Below, one piece after another: positions 18,519 to 27,525 of a DNA stretch of 64,000 bases; the first letter of the stretch is position 1, and each line of letters starts with the position of its first letter. Both the position numbers and the translations under genes were made by a program. The stretch is from Halorarum salinum (GTDB lineage Archaea; Halobacteriota; Halobacteria; Halobacteriales; Haloferacaceae), in contig NZ_CP058579.1 of the NCBI RefSeq assembly GCF_013402875.1, positions 2,108,001-2,172,000 of the forward strand, given 5' to 3'. Under the pieces are notes generated by a model that did not search any database, had not been told where the DNA came from, and worked only from the letters and a program-made list of their open reading frames with translations.

Positions 18519-19793
18519 GTGCGCTCCCCGTCCAGCCTCGTTCGCGCCGTCCCGCGCGAGACGGTGTTCGTCGTCGGCATCGTCAGCGGTTCCCACGTCG
18601 TGAACCACATGTACCTCGTGCTGTTCCCGCCCATCCTCGGCGTCCTCGCGGCGGACTTCGACGTGAGCCTCGCCCAGCTCGGCGTCGCGCTCGGCCTTCA
18701 GGCGTTCGTCAACACGGTCATGCAGCTCCCGTACGGCCACCTCGCGGACGCCCGCGACCGGACGCTGACGCTGGGGCTCTGTCTCGGCGTCGGCTCGCTC
18801 GGCGTGCTCGTCGTCGCCGCGGCGCCGACGTTCGAGTGGGTGCTCGTCGGCCAGGCGCTGCTCGGGCTCGGCATCGCCGGGCACCACCCCGCACACTTCC
18901 CCCTGCTGGCGGACGCGACGCCGGAGGCGACCCGCGCCCGCGCGTTCAGCGTCCACGGCTTCGCGGGCAACCTCGGGTTCGCGACGCCGCCGGTGCTCAT
19001 CACCGCGATCGTCGCGGTCCCCGGGCTGACGTGGCGTCACGCGTTCGGGCTCATCGGCGGCGTCGGGCTCCTGTACGGGCTCGTCGCGGTCGGGGCGCTC
19101 CGCCGCTTCGTATCCCCGTCCGTACGTATCCCCACCCGCGAGACGGACCAGGAGCCATCCTCGACGGTCTCCCTCCGCTCGCGACTTCGCGCGGGGATCG
19201 ACTCGATGCTCGCCGCGCCGGGCATCCTGGGGCTGGGGGTGTTCGCGCTGGTCGCCTCGACGGTGATGTGGGGCGTGACGACGTACGTCGTCGTCCTTTT
19301 GACCGACGGCTACGGGCTCGGGTCGGGGCTCGCGAACCTCGCGCTGTCGGCGTCGTTCGTCGTCGGCGCGGGGTTCATCCTCGTCGGCGGGGACCTCACG
19401 GACCGCTTCAGCCCGGGGCCAATCCTCGTCGGGAGCTACGTGCTGGTCGCGACGTTCGTCTTCGCGCTCGCGTCGCTGGTCGTCCCGCCCCTCGTCGCCG
19501 CCGTCTGTGCGGTCCTCGCCGGCAGCGTCGGCAGCCTCGGAATGCCCGCCCGCGACAAACTCGCGGACGCGCTCTCGGCCCGCGGCGACGTGGGGAAGAA
19601 CTTCGCGGTCATCACCGTCGGCATCATGGTCGGCAACACGCTCGCCGCGCCGGTCTTCGGCGCACTCATCGAGTCGAACGGGCTGCGGACGACGTTCGGC
19701 ACGGTCGGCGCCGTCGCCGTGCTCGCCGTGCTGGTGGTCGGCGCGCTCGTCAGCCGCGTCGACCCCGACGGGACCGAGGCGGCGACCGCGTAG
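18519..19793 (+). CDS. MFS transporter
   Basis: A 424-residue major facilitator with 12 hydrophobic segments. The loop between helices 2 and 3 carries GHLADARDRT, a variant of the MFS motif A, and the central cytoplasmic loop (about 200-225) is charged. The pattern GIAGHHPAHFPLLAD in helix 4 resembles the fosmidomycin-resistance type (Fsr) of MFS exporters. Substrate unknown. The start is GTG 18519. The gene converges on menB, with a long stem-loop between them. Confidence 0.85.
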   Translation: MRSPSSLVRAVPRETVFVVGIVSGSHVVNHMYLVLFPPILGVLAADFDVSLAQLGVALGLQAFVNTVMQLPYGHLADARDRTLTLGLCLGVGSLGVLVVAAAPTFEWVLVGQALLGLGIAGHHPAHFPLLADATPEATRARAFSVHGFAGNLGFATPPVLITAIVAVPGLTWRHAFGLIGGVGLLYGLVAVGALRRFVSPSVRIPTRETDQEPSSTVSLRSRLRAGIDSMLAAPGILGLGVFALVASTVMWGVTTYVVVLLTDGYGLGSGLANLALSASFVVGAGFILVGGDLTDRFSPGPILVGSYVLVATFVFALASLVVPPLVAAVCAVLAGSVGSLGMPARDKLADALSARGDVGKNFAVITVGIMVGNTLAAPVFGALIESNGLRTTFGTVGAVAVLAVLVVGALVSRVDPDGTEAATA

Positions 19794-19958
19794 AAACGTT
19801 AGCGAGCGCGGAGCCGTAGCGAAGGCGGTGCGGTGGCGGAACGAAGGCGGTGCGGGAGCGGGGCGGTGGCGGTGCGGAGCACCAGTTCACCCACCGCGAA
19901 CGAGGGAGGCGGGGCGCAGCCCCGCCGACCGAGCGAGCGGGATTTTGGCATGAACGGG

Positions 19959-20021
19959 TTTTGCCGGGGGTCGACGAGCGAGCGCGCCTCCGGCGCGCGA
20001 ACGAGGACGCCCCCGGCAAAA
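19959..20021. terminator. Large stem-loop between convergent genes
   Basis: A perfect 12-base inverted repeat (TTTTGCCGGGGG at 19959-19970 and its complement at 20010-20021) encloses 39 bases that contain a second hairpin (GCGCGC arms at 19982-19987 and 19993-19998). It lies between the convergent MFS and menB genes, so it may act as a two-way terminator or transcript end-stabiliser. The upstream flank (19800-19950) is a GC-rich purine run with 'GAGCGAGCG' style repeats and no gene. Confidence 0.55.
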
Positions 20022-20029
20022 GAGGTTCT

Positions 20030-20956
20030 TTAATAGTGCCAGGGGTACCCCGAGAAGTCCTGCTCTCTCCCCTCGAGGAACGCGTCCCGCCCCTCCCGTG
20101 CCTCGGGGGTCATGTACGCCAGCCGCGTCGCCTCGCCGGCGAACACCTGCTGGCCCACCAGCCCGTCGTCGGTCATGTTGAACGCGTACTTCAGCATCCG
20201 CATCGCGGTCGGCGACTTGCTCGTCATCTCGTCGGCCCACTCCAGCGCCACCGATTCGAGGTCCTCGTGGGGGATCGCCTCGTTGGCCATCCCCATGCCG
20301 ACGGCCTCCTCCGCGGAGTACGTCTTCCCGCGGAAGAACACCTCGCGGGCCTTCTTCTGGCCGACCTGCTTCGCGAGGTACGCCGAGCCGAAGCCGCCGT
20401 CGAAGCTGGCGACGTCGGGGTCCGTCTGGAGGAACTTCGCGTGCTCCTCGCTCGCGAGCGTGAGGTCACAGACCACGTGCAGCGAGTGGCCGCCGCCGAC
20501 CGCCCAGCCGGGGACGACCGCGACGACGGGCTTCGGCATGAACCGGATGAGCCGCTGCACCTCGAGGATGTGGAGGCGGCCGGCCTTCGCCTCCCTGACG
20601 AGCGGGTCCTCCGACTCGTCGGCCTGGTCGCCCTCGCGGTACTCGTAGCCGGACTCGCCCCGGACCGACTGGTCGCCGCCCGAGCAGAACGCCCAGCCGC
20701 CGTCCTTCGGGGACGGGCCGTTGCCGGTGAGGAGAACGCAGCCAACGTCCGCCTGCTTGCGCGCGTGGTCGAGCGCGGCGTACAGTTCGTCCACGGTGCC
20801 GGGCCGGAACGCGTTGCGCGTCTCCGGCCGGTCGAACGCGATGCGGACCGTCGGGGAGTCGACCGCGCGGTGGTAGGTGATGTCGTCGAACTCGTCGCTC
20901 CCGTCGACGGGGGTCCAGCGGTCCGGATCGAAGATCTCGGAGACTGCGTCGGTCAT
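20030..20956 (-). CDS. menB: 1,4-Dihydroxy-2-naphthoyl-CoA synthase
   Basis: A 308-residue crotonase-fold enzyme that closes o-succinylbenzoyl-CoA to DHNA-CoA. Family features are RPETRNAFRPGTVDEL, the oxyanion-hole segment FCSGGDQSVRG, the GGGHSLHVVCDLTLAS block and DGGFGSAYLAK, then PEAREGRDAFLEGR near the C-terminus. These match MenB rather than generic enoyl-CoA hydratases (compare the gene at 57004). I chose ATG 20956 (MTDAVSEIFD). It is transcribed leftward like menD, from which it is separated by the opposite-strand PQQ-repeat gene. Confidence 0.93.
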   Translation of the reverse strand: MTDAVSEIFDPDRWTPVDGSDEFDDITYHRAVDSPTVRIAFDRPETRNAFRPGTVDELYAALDHARKQADVGCVLLTGNGPSPKDGGWAFCSGGDQSVRGESGYEYREGDQADESEDPLVREAKAGRLHILEVQRLIRFMPKPVVAVVPGWAVGGGHSLHVVCDLTLASEEHAKFLQTDPDVASFDGGFGSAYLAKQVGQKKAREVFFRGKTYSAEEAVGMGMANEAIPHEDLESVALEWADEMTSKSPTAMRMLKYAFNMTDDGLVGQQVFAGEATRLAYMTPEAREGRDAFLEGREQDFSGYPWHY

Positions 20957-21129
20957 GTCCCCAGACGGGGTCGGAGCGCGCAAAAAGGTGTACGCCTCGC
21001 GGCCGCGGCTCCCCTCGATTCCGCCCGCCCTGCTCGCTTCCATCCGGTCACCTCGCTCCCGTCCGCTTCCCTACCGTCCCTCACCACCCCTCCACAACAC
21101 CCTTACCGCCGACTCGTGACGCTCCGCGT

Positions 21130-22461
21130 ATGGTTTCCCGCAGAACCGCCCTCCGACTCGCGGGCGCCGGCTTGGTCGGTCTCGCTGGCTGTACCGACCG
21201 CCGCGGCGCCGGAACGCCCACCGCGACCGAATCCGACGCGCCGGACGAGACGACGCCGGGCGGCGGAACGCCGGGGGACGGAACTCCCGACGACCCGAAT
21301 CGAAACACGGACGTCGAACTCGAGGGGGCGACCCCCGCATGGGCGAGGGTCCTCGGGGAGGACCTGTCGACCGACCCGGCGTACGCGGACGGCCACGTCG
21401 CCGTCGTCGTCGGAACCACGGCGTACGGCCTGGACGCGGCGACCGGCGAGACCGCGTGGACGTTCGAGTCGCCCGTCTCGCCCGGGGGCGACTACGGTCG
21501 CCCGACCGCGACCCTCGCGGCCCACGACGGGGTCCTCTACGCCCTCGTCGGCGTCAGCGTCGGCACCGGCGCGCACGACCACGTCCTCCACGCGCTGACG
21601 CCGTCGGGCGAGGAGCGCTGGACGTACGAGTCGGGGATCGGCGGCTTCCACGAACTGGTCGGCTTCGGCGACGGCGCGGCGGTCCTCGGGACGAGCGACG
21701 ACGCCGTCGGAGGCCCGGACTCGGGCGGCCACGCGACGATCGCCGTGGACCTCGCCGCCGGACGCGAGCGCTGGCGTACGGAGACTGCGGACGTGCTGGG
21801 CGGAACAGTCGGCGACGACGTCGCCGTAGTGCGGGTGAACGGCGCGGTCGACTGCCTCGCCCTCGCGACCGGCGAGCGTCGGTTCCGATTCGCCCCGGCC
21901 GTCGACGGTCGGATCTCGGCCAGCGCGGTCGGCGGCGGACGGGTGTTCGCGGGCCTGCTGCGGTACGAGGGCGACGGACCGACGGCGTACGCGCTCTCGG
22001 CCGAGGACGGCACCGAGGACTGGACGGTCGACGGGACGGTCGTCACCTCACTGCGCTACCTGGACGACCTCTACGTCGGCGGCGAGCACGTCGTCCGCTA
22101 CGGGCCGGACGGCACCGAACGCTGGCGCTACGACGGCGGCGGCCTCGTCGCGGACGTGCCGTTCTACGACGACGCGCTCTACACCAACAGCGGCTCGCGC
22201 GTCGTCGCGGTCGATCGGCAGGACGGCCGGGAACTGTGGGGGACGGCGGCGACCGACCTCGCGATCCCCCGCGCCCGGGACGGCGACGCCGTCGTCTCCT
22301 CCGACGGCCAGGCCCGGACGGTGTTCGCCCACTCGGCGGGGGACGGGATCGAACGGTGGCGGGCGACGCTCCCGGACGAGTACCCGCCAACGCCCGCGGC
22401 CGGCGGCGACGGCGCGTACCTCGCGACCGTCGGCGGCGACCTGGTGATGGTCCCGCTCTAG
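21130..22461 (+). CDS. PQQ-type beta-propeller lipoprotein
   Basis: A 443-residue protein with a Tat leader and lipobox (VSRRTALRLAGAGLVGLAGC), a Pro/Thr/Gly linker, and a propeller of about seven 40-residue blades. Blade signatures include YGLDAATGETAWTFES, HALTPSGEERWTYESG, AVDLAAGRERWRTET, YALSAEDGTEDWTVDG and AVDRQDGRELWGTA, the tryptophan-docking motif of PQQ-binding-like and BamB-like repeats. It should be anchored outside the membrane. Most such haloarchaeal proteins are scaffolds rather than PQQ enzymes, and no catalytic site is evident. Its TAG stop shares a CTAG with the opposing menD stop. Confidence 0.85.
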   Translation: MVSRRTALRLAGAGLVGLAGCTDRRGAGTPTATESDAPDETTPGGGTPGDGTPDDPNRNTDVELEGATPAWARVLGEDLSTDPAYADGHVAVVVGTTAYGLDAATGETAWTFESPVSPGGDYGRPTATLAAHDGVLYALVGVSVGTGAHDHVLHALTPSGEERWTYESGIGGFHELVGFGDGAAVLGTSDDAVGGPDSGGHATIAVDLAAGRERWRTETADVLGGTVGDDVAVVRVNGAVDCLALATGERRFRFAPAVDGRISASAVGGGRVFAGLLRYEGDGPTAYALSAEDGTEDWTVDGTVVTSLRYLDDLYVGGEHVVRYGPDGTERWRYDGGGLVADVPFYDDALYTNSGSRVVAVDRQDGRELWGTAATDLAIPRARDGDAVVSSDGQARTVFAHSAGDGIERWRATLPDEYPPTPAAGGDGAYLATVGGDLVMVPL

Positions 22462-24227
22462 TCGAGCGCCGCGACCCGTTCCGCCACCTCGTCGGCCAGC
22501 CGCTCGCGAATCCGGTGGCTCGCCTCGGCGTCGGTCGTCACCTCGACCACCGTCGTCCCGTCGCTCGCGACCGCCTCCGCGTAGGCGTCCCGGAACCCCT
22601 CCCGGTCCGCGCCGTCGACCCGCTCGAACGTCAGGTCGTACAGCCCTTCGGTGTGCGAGAAGTCGAGGCCGTGGGGCGTCTTGAACTGGCCCGTGAACGG
22701 CGGGTCGTACTCCTCGATGGGGAGCATGTGGAAGATGCCGCCGCCGTCGTTGTTGAGACAGACGACCGTCGCGTCCACGTCGCAGCGCGAGAGCGCGAGC
22801 AGGCCGTTCATGTCGTGGTAGTACGCCAAATCGCCGGTGACGAGCGTCAGGTCGTCGGTCGTCGCCGACCCGGCACCCAGCGCCGTCGAGACGACGCCGT
22901 CGATGCCGGAGGTGCCGCGGTTGCCGAGCACCGTCAGCCCCCTCGCGCGCGGCTTCGCGAACCGGTCGGCGTCGCGGACGGGCATCGAGTTCGAGACGAA
23001 GACGGTCGCCGGTTCGGGACACAGTTCCGCCACGTCGGCGAGCACGCGCCCCTCGAACGGCTCCTCGGCCGCGACTGACTCGACGGCGTCCCAGTGTGCC
23101 GCCTCCGCCGCCTCCCAGCGGGCGCGCCAGTCGGCCGAGGACGGTCCCGAGACGTGCCGCGCGACCGCCGCCGCGAGCCGCGAGGGGTCGGCCACGACGA
23201 GGTCGGTCGCGGTGAACTCCGCCTCGCGCCACCCTGCGGCGGGGTCGACGAGGAGCTGCCGGGCGCCGGTGTCGGCGAGGTACTTCCGGAGCGGCTTCGA
23301 CGTGGGCGAGGCGCCGATCCGGAGGACGACCTCCGGGTCCGGCCAGTCGGCGACCCCGTCGCCCGCGAGGAACCCGTCGTAGCCGCCGAGCACGGGGGCG
23401 ACGCGGGTGGCCGAGCCGAACCGGAGCCCGGAGAGCGGGTCCGCGAGCACCGGGAAGCCGGTGGCGTGCGCGAGCGCCGTCAGCGCCTCGGGGTCCGGGC
23501 CCGGCGGGTCGGCCGGCCCGGCGACGACGAGCCCCCGTTCGGCCGACAGCGCGCGGGCGACCTCGTGGACCGCCTCCTCGTCGGGGACGACGTGGCCCGG
23601 CGTCGTCGAGACGAAGGCGCCGTCGCGGCCCTCGGCGGCGAGTTCGGGGAGGTCCTCGGGGACGTCGCCCTCGACGGGAACCGGCTCCAGCGGCTTCGCG
23701 AACGGGAGGTTAAGGTGGACCGGACCTGCGGGCGTACCCTCCGCCTTCGCCACGGCACGGGCCGCGGTCGTCCGGAGCGAGCGGAGCTTCCGGGGCGTCG
23801 CCTCCGGTTCGGCGACGTCGGCGTACCACCGGACCGCGTCGCCGTAGAGCTTCTCCTGGTCGACGGTCTGGTTCGCGCCGGAGTCCCTGAGTTCCGGGGG
23901 TCGGTCGGCGGTGAGGAGCAGCAGCGGCGCCCTCCCCCGGTCGGCTTCGAGGACGGCGGGGTGGAAGTTCGCCGCGGCGGTCCCGGAGGTGCAGACGAGT
24001 GGCGTCACCCTGCCGGTCCGGCGGGCCCGCCCGAGCGCGAAGTAGGCCGCCGAGCGCTCGTCGAGGTGCGAGAACGTCTCGACGTCGGGATGCTCGTCGA
24101 ACGCGACGGTCAGCGACGTCGAGCGCGACCCCGGGCAGAGACAGACGGCGCGGACCCCGGCCCCGTGGAGTTCGTCCGCGAGCGTTCGGGCCCACAGCGC
24201 GTTCCGATTCGGCGCTCGTCCGGTCAT
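22458..24227 (-). CDS. menD: SEPHCHC synthase (MenD)
   Basis: A 589-residue thiamine-diphosphate enzyme that joins isochorismate and 2-oxoglutarate in menaquinone synthesis. N-terminal features are LCPGSRSTSL and HLDERSAAYFALG with the catalytic Glu; CTSGTAAANFHPAVLEA and LLLLTADRPPEL follow, and the ThDP/Mg site appears near the C-terminus as LVTGDLAYYHDMNGLLAL plus NNDGGGIFHMLP. I chose ATG 24227 (MTGRAPNRN). The gene ends in a four-base CTAG shared with the convergent PQQ-repeat gene. The isochorismate synthase that would feed it is 6.7 kb away on the other strand. Confidence 0.94.
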   Translation of the reverse strand: MTGRAPNRNALWARTLADELHGAGVRAVCLCPGSRSTSLTVAFDEHPDVETFSHLDERSAAYFALGRARRTGRVTPLVCTSGTAAANFHPAVLEADRGRAPLLLLTADRPPELRDSGANQTVDQEKLYGDAVRWYADVAEPEATPRKLRSLRTTAARAVAKAEGTPAGPVHLNLPFAKPLEPVPVEGDVPEDLPELAAEGRDGAFVSTTPGHVVPDEEAVHEVARALSAERGLVVAGPADPPGPDPEALTALAHATGFPVLADPLSGLRFGSATRVAPVLGGYDGFLAGDGVADWPDPEVVLRIGASPTSKPLRKYLADTGARQLLVDPAAGWREAEFTATDLVVADPSRLAAAVARHVSGPSSADWRARWEAAEAAHWDAVESVAAEEPFEGRVLADVAELCPEPATVFVSNSMPVRDADRFAKPRARGLTVLGNRGTSGIDGVVSTALGAGSATTDDLTLVTGDLAYYHDMNGLLALSRCDVDATVVCLNNDGGGIFHMLPIEEYDPPFTGQFKTPHGLDFSHTEGLYDLTFERVDGADREGFRDAYAEAVASDGTTVVEVTTDAEASHRIRERLADEVAERVAALD

Positions 24228-24713
24228 GGCCCGGGGTTCGGGGCGGGAGGTGAAATAGGGCTTCGGAATCGGCGCGGCGAGCGCGGGCGGGTTGGCGCGA
24301 GCGACGCAACCGACCGACTCGGACCCCCGGCGGGGACGCATCGGGCGGGGAAGTCGCGTGGCGCGTGCCGGCGCGGACGAACACGTTCCACGTGTCGAAT
24401 CGGGGATCGAGGACCGTCTCCGCGTCACCAGCATCGAGGGACCGGGACGTCTACCGCCGTGGCCTGCATCTCCCTAGTCGACACCGAGCGAGCGAGGAGA
24501 GGGGGAGGTTCGATCCCGGTAGCGGACTCGTCGGAAGGGGTCAACGGTCGCCGTCCCGGTGATTCGAGCGTATTCCGCTCAGGTCCGGACCGAGCAGTCG
24601 GTACCACGATTTCGACGAAAGCACCCGGAATTACTTCCGCGGAAGCTACACCGGACCGAGAGCCAGCCCACGTTCGGACTCCATAGCAGTACCCTTCGAA
24701 GCGATACCGGTAC
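24228..24713. other. 486-base region without a recognised gene
   Basis: Nothing coding is convincing here. Open frames are short, Arg-rich and on both strands. The part from about 24560 to 24720 is less GC-rich and could be the residue of an insertion boundary, but I found no inverted repeats or target duplication. It marks the junction between menD and the TauE/FAD oxidoreductase block. Confidence 0.5.
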
Positions 24714-25703
24714 TTAGCGGGTCAGTGGCGGCCCATGCTCTCGATTCTTCCTGAGCGCATCGATCGACGCATGGACGATCGTACCACCGACCAGGGCGGC
24801 AGTTCCAGAGACGAGGACTGCGCTCGTCGTCCCGAGCGTCTCGACGCCGTACACGACACTCGCCCGCTTACTCGCGGTGGCGACACCCCCAGCGAGCAGC
24901 ATACCCGCGAAGCATCCCGTGAAGTCGCCTTCGCCTACGAGACGCGTCGCACCTGCACCGATACGAGCGCCGAGTGCGCTTCCGGCGAGCAACGCGGTGA
25001 CGACGGGGACGTCGACGGCGTTCGACTGGGCGTAGACGAACGTCCCGAACGCGCCCGACGCCACGATCTGGAGGCTGCTGGTCCCGGCAGCGATCGCACC
25101 GGGAACGCCGAACCCGTATGTCATGACGGGGAGCAGAGGGAACCCCCCACCGACGCCGAGCCATCCGGAGAGAACGCCGATGGCCGACCCGACGACGAGG
25201 ACGACCCACACCGAGACGGTCCCACCGCCGGGTAGCGACAGCATCGGTGGGAGTTCGATGGCCGGAACCCTGGGAGTGACTTCGATCGTGCCTACGTCGG
25301 TGCCGCCAGTGCGGGCGTCCCGGAGCACGAAGAGACCGACCGCACCGAGAAATCCGACGTAAACCACGCTGATGACGAGGTCGGCGCTGCCGAGGTCCTC
25401 GAGCAGAAACACGACTCGCGCTCCGACCTCGACGCCCAACGTCGTTCCGAGGGCCATCACCGTAGCCAGTGGATAGCTGACCTGGCCGTGATCGCGGCGT
25501 CTGAGCGCACCGATGACGCTGGTGCCGAACACGAACGCGAGGCCGCTCCCGACGGCCGCCGGTGCCGGATATCCCAGCACCAACAGCGCTGGCGTCACGA
25601 GGAACGACCCGCCCATCCCGAAGAACCCGAAGAGGATGCCGATGAACGTGCCGAATCCGACGAAGAGAGCGATCAACGCGATACCGAGCCCGAGGGGTTC
25701 CAC
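24714..25703 (-). CDS. TauE/SafE family sulfite exporter-like protein
   Basis: A 329-residue membrane protein with eight hydrophobic segments in two related halves. Each half begins with the family signature: GFGTFIGILFGFFGMGGSFL near the N-terminus and IGVLSGWLGVGGGFPLLP in the middle. TauE/SafE proteins export sulfite, sulfoacetate or other organosulfur anions. The GTG start lies two bases after the tiny membrane gene at 25706, a pairing common in haloarchaea. The sulfite-oxidase-like gene at 30180 and the persulfide-dioxygenase-like gene at the window start are other possible sulfur-oxidation genes, but they are not contiguous. Confidence 0.9.
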   Translation of the reverse strand: MEPLGLGIALIALFVGFGTFIGILFGFFGMGGSFLVTPALLVLGYPAPAAVGSGLAFVFGTSVIGALRRRDHGQVSYPLATVMALGTTLGVEVGARVVFLLEDLGSADLVISVVYVGFLGAVGLFVLRDARTGGTDVGTIEVTPRVPAIELPPMLSLPGGGTVSVWVVLVVGSAIGVLSGWLGVGGGFPLLPVMTYGFGVPGAIAAGTSSLQIVASGAFGTFVYAQSNAVDVPVVTALLAGSALGARIGAGATRLVGEGDFTGCFAGMLLAGGVATASKRASVVYGVETLGTTSAVLVSGTAALVGGTIVHASIDALRKNREHGPPLTR

Positions 25704-25705
25704 GG

Positions 25706-25888
25706 TCAGGTACCCACGAGCATCTCACGGGCGGCCGGGCCGGCGACCCGCGTCAGCGCCCCGTATCCGACGTACAGCACGAGTGCTTCCGTCAGCACGA
25801 AACAGACCGTGGCAACAGCCCGCCCGGCCTCGCCGAACACTGGAGCGACCAGCAGGACGCTCACGAGCGCCACGAGCGTACCCGTCAT
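25706..25888 (-). CDS. Two-helix mini membrane protein upstream of TauE
   Basis: A 60-residue protein with two hydrophobic segments (about 3-16 and 24-45) and the phrase LYVGYGALTRVAGPAAREML near its end. Similar tiny proteins (the DUF7512-type) commonly precede TauE/SafE genes in haloarchaea, so it may be an accessory subunit. The start ATG overlaps the TGA of a 21-codon frame that itself begins within the end of the FAD oxidoreductase gene. The stop is two bases before the TauE start. Confidence 0.8.
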   Translation of the reverse strand: MTGTLVALVSVLLVAPVFGEAGRAVATVCFVLTEALVLYVGYGALTRVAGPAAREMLVGT

Positions 25889-25942
25889 ACGACCCGGGGC
25901 GTCGACGACTGCCCCCGGACTGCCGCGAGTTCGGCGGCCCGA

Positions 25943-27376
25943 TCACTCATGGCATTTCCCGCCGTCGGTCTGTGCGCTTCCGGACGGCGTGATGTTCTGG
26001 TTGAGGCTGAACAGGTTCGTCGGGTCGTACTCGTTCTTCAGCGCGACCAACCGCTCGTACGTCGGTCCGAACGTGGACCGCATCAGTTCGTCGCCCCCTT
26101 CGAGGAACCCAGGGAAGTTCAGGTACACCGAACCGTCCGAGAACTGGCGCATGTCGTCGAGACAGTCGCGCACCCACTCGACGTTGGCGTCGTCGTCCTC
26201 CGGGCGTTCCCAGTTCGCCTCGACGCCCAGCAGGAAGGGAGCGTGCCGCCCCGCGAACGCGCTGTCCTCGACGTCGACCCGTTCGATCGCGCCCCCCAAC
26301 TGCCAGACGTCGACGGTCGAGAGCGGCGAGGGTGCCACGTCGGTCCAGTACGCGATCCGCTCGATGGCGGACCCCGACAGGCCGTCGAGGTACAGCGACT
26401 TCCAGTAGTAGCGCATCCCGTCGGGGTAGTCCTCGTCGAAGAGCCGCTGTAACTCCACGTACGGCATCGACCCGCTGAAGTCGGCGATCGGCTCGTCGAG
26501 GTCCCGCAGGGGTGTCAACGCACGTTGGCCTTCTCCAACCGGCCCCGCGTGACAGCCAACGATCCCGATCTTGGCTTCGTCCACCGCGTCCGCGGGGAAG
26601 AGTTCCTCGTCCGGCATCACGCCCGCCGTCGTGAGCGTGCTGACTTCCTCGGGCGCGGATGCGACGTACTCGCGGTACGCTCTCAGGCACTCGGCCATCC
26701 GATCCCCGGAGTAGAACGCCAAACACATCGCCACCTCGGGTCCGACCGGATGAAGGTCGAACTCGAAGCCGGTGACCACGCCGAAGTTACCACCGCCACC
26801 GCGCAGTCCCCAGAAGAGGTCGGCGTTCTCGTCCTCGCTGGCAGTCAGGTAGTCGCCGTCCGCCGTGACCAGGTCCATGGACGAGAGGTTGTCACAGGTC
26901 AGACCGTGCTTGCAGCGGAGATGGCTTAACCCACCACCTAGCGTCAGCCCCGCGACGCCCGTCTCCGAGACGAGGCCACCCGGTGTCGCCAACCCGAACG
27001 CCTGCGTTTCGTGATCGACGTCCGCCCACGTCGCACCGGCCTGGACCCACGCCGTCCGTGCGTCGGGATCCACCCGCACACCCCGCATCTCCGAGAGGTC
27101 GACGACGAGTCCGTCGTCGCAGACTGCGGTCCCGGCGACGTTGTGGCCACCGCCACGTACCGCCACGAGGAGGTCGTTCTCGCGCGCGAAGTTCACGGCA
27201 GCGATGACGTCCCCGACGCCACGACACCGGGCGATCAGGGCGGGATGCCTGTCGATCATCCCGTTCCACACCGTGCGCGCGTCGTCGTAGTCGACGTCGC
27301 CGGGACGAATCAGGTTTCCGTGGAGTCCCGCTTCGAACCGTTCGATCCGTTCATCGGGGATGGCGCGTCGTGCCAT
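25943..27376 (-). CDS. FAD-binding oxidoreductase (berberine-bridge type)
   Basis: A 477-residue flavoprotein of the PCMH/BBE family. The FAD domain includes VAVRGGGHNVAG, whose His is the usual covalent FAD attachment site, then GATWADVDHETQAFGLATPGG, GLTLGGG and LFWGLRGGGGNFGVVT. The C-terminus has the BBE signature YDPTNLFSLNQNI. Such enzymes oxidise alcohols, sugars or aldehydes and pass electrons to O2 or a carrier. I chose ATG 27376; an ATG at 27415 would add 13 residues. A divergent regulator gene starts at 27526. The end overlaps a 21-codon leader-like frame preceding the mini membrane protein. Confidence 0.88.
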   Translation of the reverse strand: MARRAIPDERIERFEAGLHGNLIRPGDVDYDDARTVWNGMIDRHPALIARCRGVGDVIAAVNFARENDLLVAVRGGGHNVAGTAVCDDGLVVDLSEMRGVRVDPDARTAWVQAGATWADVDHETQAFGLATPGGLVSETGVAGLTLGGGLSHLRCKHGLTCDNLSSMDLVTADGDYLTASEDENADLFWGLRGGGGNFGVVTGFEFDLHPVGPEVAMCLAFYSGDRMAECLRAYREYVASAPEEVSTLTTAGVMPDEELFPADAVDEAKIGIVGCHAGPVGEGQRALTPLRDLDEPIADFSGSMPYVELQRLFDEDYPDGMRYYWKSLYLDGLSGSAIERIAYWTDVAPSPLSTVDVWQLGGAIERVDVEDSAFAGRHAPFLLGVEANWERPEDDDANVEWVRDCLDDMRQFSDGSVYLNFPGFLEGGDELMRSTFGPTYERLVALKNEYDPTNLFSLNQNITPSGSAQTDGGKCHE

Positions 27377-27478
27377 GCGGAACCGAACGACGGCACGGGT
27401 GTTGGCCTCACCCATCGAGCAGCGTTCGGCGTCGGGAGCACCGTCTCGGGCAGCGAGACGGATCTCGGAGCGTGCACG

Positions 27479-27495
27479 GGATAGAGTTACTATCC
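27479..27495. promoter_or_regulatory. Palindrome in a divergent promoter region
   Basis: GGATAG, five bases, CTATCC: a perfect 6-base inverted repeat in the 149-base gap between the divergent FAD oxidoreductase and regulator genes, 31 bases before the regulator start. It may be an operator of the regulator at 27526. Confidence 0.4.
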
Positions 27496-27525
27496 GTGAT
27501 AGCCTCCGTCTAGCGAGTGGGTCAC

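Noticed and set aside
15624-19040. A very long minus-strand open frame covering menC and beyond
   Set aside because: Only the part from 16748 to 15624 encodes MenC; the rest is a GC-driven open frame antisense to the CMD and MFS genes and has no family features.
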